Position numbers and translations under genes: made by a program. Under the pieces are notes generated by a model. The model ran no database searches. It worked only from the letters and a program-made list of their open reading frames with translations, and was not told where the DNA came from. From assembly GCA_030430725.1 (NCBI GenBank), contig JAUIKP010000106.1:1-9032 (forward strand): a DNA stretch of 9,032 bases. Direction: 5' to 3'. This stretch comes from Nitrospiria bacterium (lineage in GTDB: Bacteria; Nitrospirota; Nitrospiria; Nitrospirales; UBA8639). Below are positions 5,565-9,032 of this stretch, piece after piece (position 1 is the first letter of the stretch; every line of letters starts with the position of its first letter).

Positions 5565-6503
5565 CTAACGAATCTGGCGGCGTAAATGATAGCGCAACCA
5601 GATGGCGATTCCATTCATCGCCAACGTCATCAACATCAGAATGACGCCGGTCGCTGCGGCATTGATATGAAATTCCGCCTGGGGTCGTGAAACCCAATTG
5701 AACATTTGAATTGGCATAATGGTAAATGGGCTTTCGAGCCATTCAAAATTGATGAACGGAGGACTGGCCTGAAGGGGCGAGGGGGGGAGAAAGGCGATAA
5801 AGGTCAAGGCCCCGATGGTGATGACCGGCGCGGCTTCTCCAATGGCTCGAGCCAAACCCACAATGGTTCCAGTCAAAATGCCCGACCGTGCAGCGGGCAG
5901 TACATATAGGCGAACGGTCTGCCATTTGTCGGCACCCAACCCATAGGCAGCTTCCCGTAAATCAAGGGGGATACCGCGAATGGCTTCACGGGTGGACACA
6001 ATAATAACCGGCAAAATCAGTAATGCGAGCACCAGGCCGGCGGTCAGAATCGTCTCGCCCAGTCCGAACCCATGGATGAACAGGCCAAGCGCTAATAACC
6101 CGTAGATAATGGAAGGCACCCCTGCCAGATTGCTGACGTTGATTTCAATGAAATCCGTGATCCAGTTGCGTGCAGCATATTCTTCCAAATACACCCCCGC
6201 TCCCACACCCAGCGGTATGGCGATGCCTGCGGTGACCAGCATGACCAGGATTGTGCCGACCCAAGCAGAAACAATTCCTGCTTTAAGAGGATGGCGTGAG
6301 GGAAAGTTGAGATAGAAATCCGGGTTCATGAGTCTGGGCCATCCTCCCACGATCAGGTCGATGACCACAGCCGCCAATAAGCTCATGGCGATGATCAGTA
6401 CCGAAATCCCGATGCCGGCCATGACCAGATCTGTCCGGCGATTGGCATCAACAATGCCGGTCAAGTTGGGAAGAGTGGCTTGAGACATCTCGGCATTCAG
6501 CAT
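5565..6503 (-). CDS. pstA: Phosphate ABC transporter permease PstA
   Basis: The 312-residue inner-membrane permease pairs with PstC to form the phosphate channel. It has about six hydrophobic segments (for example 27-52, 78-105, 132-170 and 208-240). The ABC permease coupling loop EAAYGLGADKWQTVRLYVLP, at about 184-203, contacts PstB. The stretch GLARAIGEAAPVITIGA (216-232) is typical of PstA, and a periplasmic loop lies before the last helix. The start ATG at 6501-6503 shares its A with the pstC stop (TAATG), and an AAGGAGG inside the end of pstC serves as ribosome site, so the two permeases are translationally coupled, as expected for subunits needed in equal amount. Confidence 0.97.
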   Translation of the reverse strand: MLNAEMSQATLPNLTGIVDANRRTDLVMAGIGISVLIIAMSLLAAVVIDLIVGGWPRLMNPDFYLNFPSRHPLKAGIVSAWVGTILVMLVTAGIAIPLGVGAGVYLEEYAARNWITDFIEINVSNLAGVPSIIYGLLALGLFIHGFGLGETILTAGLVLALLILPVIIVSTREAIRGIPLDLREAAYGLGADKWQTVRLYVLPAARSGILTGTIVGLARAIGEAAPVITIGALTFIAFLPPSPLQASPPFINFEWLESPFTIMPIQMFNWVSRPQAEFHINAAATGVILMLMTLAMNGIAIWLRYHLRRQIR

Positions 6504-7456
6504 TAGTACACCTCCTTAAAACGTCGCCGAAGGAAGAAACCGATCAAATTGAAAGTCAGCGTGATGACAAACAACACAATTCCAGCCGCAAACACGGATT
6601 GGTAGGCGATGGAGTCATGCGGTAAATCCCCCATGGCCATTTGCACGATGTAGGCCGTGATCGTTGCAGCCCCTTCGGTGGGGTTGAAAGAAAAATTGGG
6701 GTTTTGCCCGGCTGCGATGGCGACGACCATGGTTTCTCCCACGGCTCGTGACATGCCCAGAATAAAGGCGGCGGTGATACCGGAAAAAGCGGCAGGGACC
6801 ACGACCCGCATGGCGACCCGGAAGCGAGAGTAGCCCAAGGCGTATCCGGCCTCCCGTAGGCCGGATGGGACTGCCCGCATGGCATCTTCGCTGACCGAGG
6901 CCGTGTAGGGAAGAATCATGATTCCCATGACCATGCCAGGTCCAAGCATGTTAAACCCTTCCAATCCGGGAATGAACGTTTGCAAAAGCGGCGTAAAAAA
7001 GAGAAGCGTGAAGTAACCATAGACCACGGTCGGTACTCCTTCGAGCAACTCCAGACAGGGTTTGACTGTTTCGCGAACTTCCCTTCGAGCATATTCGCTG
7101 AGGTAAATCGCCAAGGCCAATCCCGCCGGAATAGAGACGGCCAACGCGATCCCTGCCACGGTGACCGTCGCCGAAACCAGGGTCATTACCCCGAAGTGGG
7201 CATTCTCAAAAACGGGAGTCCACTGTGTGTCTGTCAGAAAATCCAGGAGAGATATCTGAGCAAAGAACCCCATGGATTCCGTGACCAAGACATACACGAT
7301 CCCCAATGTCACAAACACTGAGCTCGCGGCTGCGATCAATAGACACCCGCCGGCGAAAGAGCCCCATAATGCCCGGCGGCGGAGGAAGCTTTTGCTGGCG
7401 CGAAAGGGAGATCCTGCAGGGCCAGCGGGGCTTAAGGATGATGGTAATGTTGGCAT
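6503..7456 (-). CDS. pstC: Phosphate ABC transporter permease PstC
   Basis: The 317-residue inner-membrane permease is the partner of PstA. An N-terminal polar, basic stretch of about 28 residues precedes the first membrane helix (about 32-59). Further hydrophobic segments follow at about 86-119, 145-160, 170-188, 222-250 and 285-308. The permease coupling loop REAGYALGYSRFRVAMRVVVP is at about 201-221, and GMSRAVGETMVVAIAAG (234-250) is characteristic of PstC. The ribosome site (GGAG, about 11 bases from ATG) is weaker than those of pstS and pstA. Together with the hairpin in front of the gene, this may lower PstC output relative to the binding protein. It is preceded by pstS and overlaps pstA by one base. 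Confidence 0.97.
   Translation of the reverse strand: MPTLPSSLSPAGPAGSPFRASKSFLRRRALWGSFAGGCLLIAAASSVFVTLGIVYVLVTESMGFFAQISLLDFLTDTQWTPVFENAHFGVMTLVSATVTVAGIALAVSIPAGLALAIYLSEYARREVRETVKPCLELLEGVPTVVYGYFTLLFFTPLLQTFIPGLEGFNMLGPGMVMGIMILPYTASVSEDAMRAVPSGLREAGYALGYSRFRVAMRVVVPAAFSGITAAFILGMSRAVGETMVVAIAAGQNPNFSFNPTEGAATITAYIVQMAMGDLPHDSIAYQSVFAAGIVLFVITLTFNLIGFFLRRRFKEVY
6511..6517 (-). promoter_or_regulatory. Ribosome binding site of pstA inside the pstC 3' end
   Basis: AAGGAGG on the minus strand, with seven bases between it and the ATG of pstA, lies entirely within the last codons of pstC. It fixes the pstA start at 6503 and shows that pstA is translated by ribosomes finishing pstC or recruited at its very end. 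Confidence 0.8.
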
Positions 7457-7487
7457 AAAATGTCAGCTCCAGATGAACTGGCCTGTA

Positions 7488-7511
7488 CCAGGGGTGGCCC
7501 GCCACCCCTGG
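7488..7511 (-). promoter_or_regulatory. GC-rich intercistronic hairpin between pstS and pstC
   Basis: Arms CCAGGGGTGGC (7488-7498) and GCCACCCCTGG (7501-7511) are perfect complements separated by two bases, so the transcript can form a very stable stem in the 85-base gap after pstS. On the transcribed (minus) strand no T-run follows, so it is not a classical full terminator. Hairpins in this position in binding-protein transporter operons (as in malE-malF) protect the upstream message and reduce downstream expression, giving an excess of binding protein. That role here is inference from position and structure. Confidence 0.65.
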
Positions 7512-7541
7512 AAAGGACCGATCCGATTGTTCAGATGTCCC

Positions 7542-8540
7542 TTACTGAGGAATCCTGGCCAGCAGTTCTTCGATTCCCACGCCCACTTCAGCCCCATGGA
7601 AGACGGTACCGGTAAGACCTTTTGTGAATTTGTCCAAAGCCATGGTGTAGGCCTTTGAGGGCAACGGCACGTATCCCACTTCTCGAACGAGCGATTGAGC
7701 ATTGTCGTTGTTCAAATAGAACTCGATGAATCGCTTGACATGGGGTTTTTTGTTCACGGCATCTTTATTCACGTACACAAAAATGGGTCGCGATAACGGC
7801 TGGTATGTGGCATTTTTGGCATGCTCCACAGAGGGTCCCACGGGTTTCCCGCCTTTCCAGGAAATGGACACGGCTTTTAATTTGCCCTTGTTTTCCTCGT
7901 AATACGCCAAGCCGAAAAATCCCATGGCATTGAGGTCATTTGTGACCCCTTGAACCAGGACATTATCGTCTTCGCTTGCGGTGAAATCTCCGCGAGAACT
8001 TTTTCCCCCAACGATGGCTTCTACGAAATAATCGTACGTTCCTGAATCGGTTCCGGCACCGAACAGTTTCAAGGGCCGGTCGGGAAAGCTGCTACGAATT
8101 TGATTCCAATTGTTCACCGTGTCCTGAGCCTCAGGTTCCCAGGCCTTTTTCAACTCCTCGACGGTCAAATGGTCTACCCAGTCGTTTTTGGGATTCACCA
8201 CGACTGTCAACGCGTCCAGGGCGATCGGCAGCTCGATATAGGCGATTTGATTTTCTTTGCACAGTGCACTCTCCGACTCCTTAATTGGACGGGAAGCGTC
8301 GGCGATATCCGTTTCGCCCCGACAGAATTTTTTAAAGCCCCCGCCCGTGCCGGAAATGCCCACGGTTACCATTGTTTTCCCTCGTTCAGCCTTTTGAAAT
8401 TCCTCAGCCATCGCTTCGGTAATTGGAAAGACGGTGCTGGATCCGTCTATTTTGACCAGGTCGCGGGCTGACACCGTGGATGCCGAAGCGGTCATGGCCA
8501 GGGCGATGGCCGTCATAGCAAAGTGAACTTGAATTTTCAT
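7542..8540 (-). CDS. pstS: Periplasmic phosphate-binding protein PstS
   Basis: The 332-residue protein captures phosphate in the periplasm and delivers it to PstCA. A Sec signal peptide is visible: basic MKIQVH, a hydrophobic Ala/Met-rich core, and a probable cleavage after VSA (residue 25). Phosphate-contacting motifs are present in order: GSSTVFP (33-39), GISGTGGGF (61-69) and DIADASRP (78-85), followed later by [12 protein letters not shown]. There is no lipobox Cys, so the mature protein is soluble. GGAGGG lies close upstream of the ATG. It is the first gene of the pstSCAB-phoU cluster and has its own candidate Pho-box promoter about 80-110 bases upstream. Confidence 0.96.
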   Translation of the reverse strand: MKIQVHFAMTAIALAMTASASTVSARDLVKIDGSSTVFPITEAMAEEFQKAERGKTMVTVGISGTGGGFKKFCRGETDIADASRPIKESESALCKENQIAYIELPIALDALTVVVNPKNDWVDHLTVEELKKAWEPEAQDTVNNWNQIRSSFPDRPLKLFGAGTDSGTYDYFVEAIVGGKSSRGDFTASEDDNVLVQGVTNDLNAMGFFGLAYYEENKGKLKAVSISWKGGKPVGPSVEHAKNATYQPLSRPIFVYVNKDAVNKKPHVKRFIEFYLNNDNAQSLVREVGYVPLPSKAYTMALDKFTKGLTGTVFHGAEVGVGIEELLARIPQ

Positions 8541-8616
8541 GTGAACCCTCCGTATGAATTAGTATGAAAATGTTTCTGGGAACGAAAAAATTATTTCTTG
8601 AAAGATTTGCCGTACG

Positions 8617-8650
8617 AGTATCTCAGGATGAAATGACATATCCATGGCAC
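8617..8650 (-). promoter_or_regulatory. Candidate Pho box and -10 of the pst operon
   Basis: On the minus strand GTGCCAT and ATGTCAT (8650-8633) are separated by GGAT, an exact 11-base period, matching the PhoB half-site CTGTCAT at 5 and 6 of 7 positions. Ten bases after the second half-site comes GATACT (8622-8617), a 4-of-6 match to TATAAT. A 10-base gap between Pho box and -10, with the box replacing the -35, is the arrangement of known PhoB promoters. Transcription would start near 8610, leaving a leader of roughly 70 bases before pstS. No tool scoring was possible, so this is a visual match. Confidence 0.5.
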
Positions 8651-8786
8651 TCACGTTACTACCAGGTTAAATATTGTATTGCCCGAGAAAAACATGCCCT
8701 TCATCAAAAGGTGGTTTTGGGGGTGTTCCCAGACTGGCCGTAAGAGATCACGCGAGTCTTCCATTTCATGAATAGAGACCAGGGAA

Positions 8787-8823
8787 CAACAGGCCTCTCC
8801 CGGAAATCGGCAGAGGCCTGTTG
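8787..8823 (-). terminator. Hairpin terminator after the porin gene
   Basis: Arms CAACAGGCCTCT (8787-8798) and AGAGGCCTGTTG (8812-8823) form a perfect 12-bp stem. Three further pairs inside (CCG 8800-8802 with CGG 8808-8810) close a five-base loop. It starts about 40 bases beyond the porin stop codon on the minus strand and is followed there by TTCCCTGGTCTCT, a mixed pyrimidine-rich tail. It would separate the porin transcript from the pst operon. Confidence 0.6.
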
Positions 8824-8863
8824 GTGGGACGAGAGGGAGGAGTGCCTTTGCGTCCCGATGAAT

Positions 8864-9032
8864 TTAGAACGATACGTCCCATTGTAGACGGACCCGTTGT
8901 TCATGTTGGTTTTGACCAGCGGGTTGGGCCAGCGTGAGCCAGGACCCATCGAGTGTGATCTTGTTTTTATGTCCTGCGAAGAACCAGTTGATGGCCGTGG
9001 TATATTCCTGCCGTCGGTCATTGGGCGCGGAG
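8864..9032 (-). CDS. C-terminal end of an outer-membrane porin, probably phosphate-selective OprO/OprP type (5' end outside the window)
   Basis: A minus-strand frame enters from the right edge and ends at TAA (8866-8864), giving the last 55 residues. They contain NWFFAGHKNKITLDGSWLTL, then a polar turn, then HEQRVRLQWDVSF. The pattern is two amphipathic beta strands and a terminal Phe, the signal recognised by the BAM machinery in outer-membrane barrels. The WFFAGHKNKI strand followed by a long loop and RVRLQ is how Pfam-type phosphate-selective porins O and P end (for example, 'NWYLNPNVKL...QLRLQLAF'-like ends). Phosphate-selective porins let phosphate cross the outer membrane, and the position directly upstream of pstS supports this. 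Only the tail is seen, so a related short-chain porin cannot be excluded. Confidence 0.75.
   Translation of the reverse strand, partial: SAPNDRRQEYTTAINWFFAGHKNKITLDGSWLTLAQPAGQNQHEQRVRLQWDVSF

Noticed and set aside
1..9032. CRISPR array, tRNA, rRNA, integrase or complete insertion sequence
   Set aside because: No regularly spaced long repeats, no cloverleaf-like segment and no transposase or integrase reading frame were seen; the locus appears to be ordinary core chromosome apart from the palindromic repeat.

Overview
The window is a bacterial chromosomal segment centred on phosphate acquisition. Nearly everything recognisable right of about 2 kb belongs to, or is plausibly controlled by, a phosphate-starvation (Pho) response. 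The genes are intact, tightly packed and mostly on the minus strand. Gene style, base composition near 50% G+C by eye, and the mixture of a phosphate-selective porin, pstSCAB-phoU, a PsiE-type membrane protein and single CBS-pair proteins suggest a Gram-negative, possibly a Nitrospira-like (Nitrospirota) genome. That placement is an inference from general impression, not from a marker gene.

Left part (1-974): the window opens with the last 47 codons of a plus-strand gene encoding a charged amphipathic helix (YtxH-like). About 830 bases without a convincing gene follow. They contain a 124-bp imperfect palindrome (714-837) whose arms carry A6/T6 tracts, which looks like a dispersed MITE/BIME-type element that could also act as a bidirectional terminator.

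Middle part (975-3137): reading on the minus strand there is a CBS-pair protein (975-1358) preceded by a small one-helix membrane protein (1436-1591). Then come a plus-strand small reading frame interrupted by an in-frame TAG (1781-2020), a PsiE-family membrane protein (2023-2580), and a second CBS-pair protein (2570-2953) whose 3' end overlaps psiE. The two CBS proteins are equal-length paralogues, about half identical. Upstream of the second one lie three 11-bp-spaced repeats resembling PhoB half-sites.

Right part (3138-9032): a plus-strand lipoprotein of unknown function (3138-3869) ends at a strong hairpin and converges on the pst cluster. The cluster is transcribed on the minus strand in the order pstS, pstC, pstA, pstB, phoU (8540 down to 3967). 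A GC-rich hairpin separates pstS from pstC, and pstC and pstA overlap by one base. A Pho-box candidate with a correctly spaced -10 lies upstream of pstS. Further upstream is a terminator, and then the C-terminus of an outer-membrane porin, most likely of the OprO/OprP phosphate-selective family, cut by the window edge.

Together: the porin would bring phosphate into the periplasm, PstS would bind it, PstCA with PstB would import it, and PhoU would couple transporter state to Pho signalling. PsiE and the adjacent CBS protein may form an additional phosphate-starvation membrane module of unknown function.
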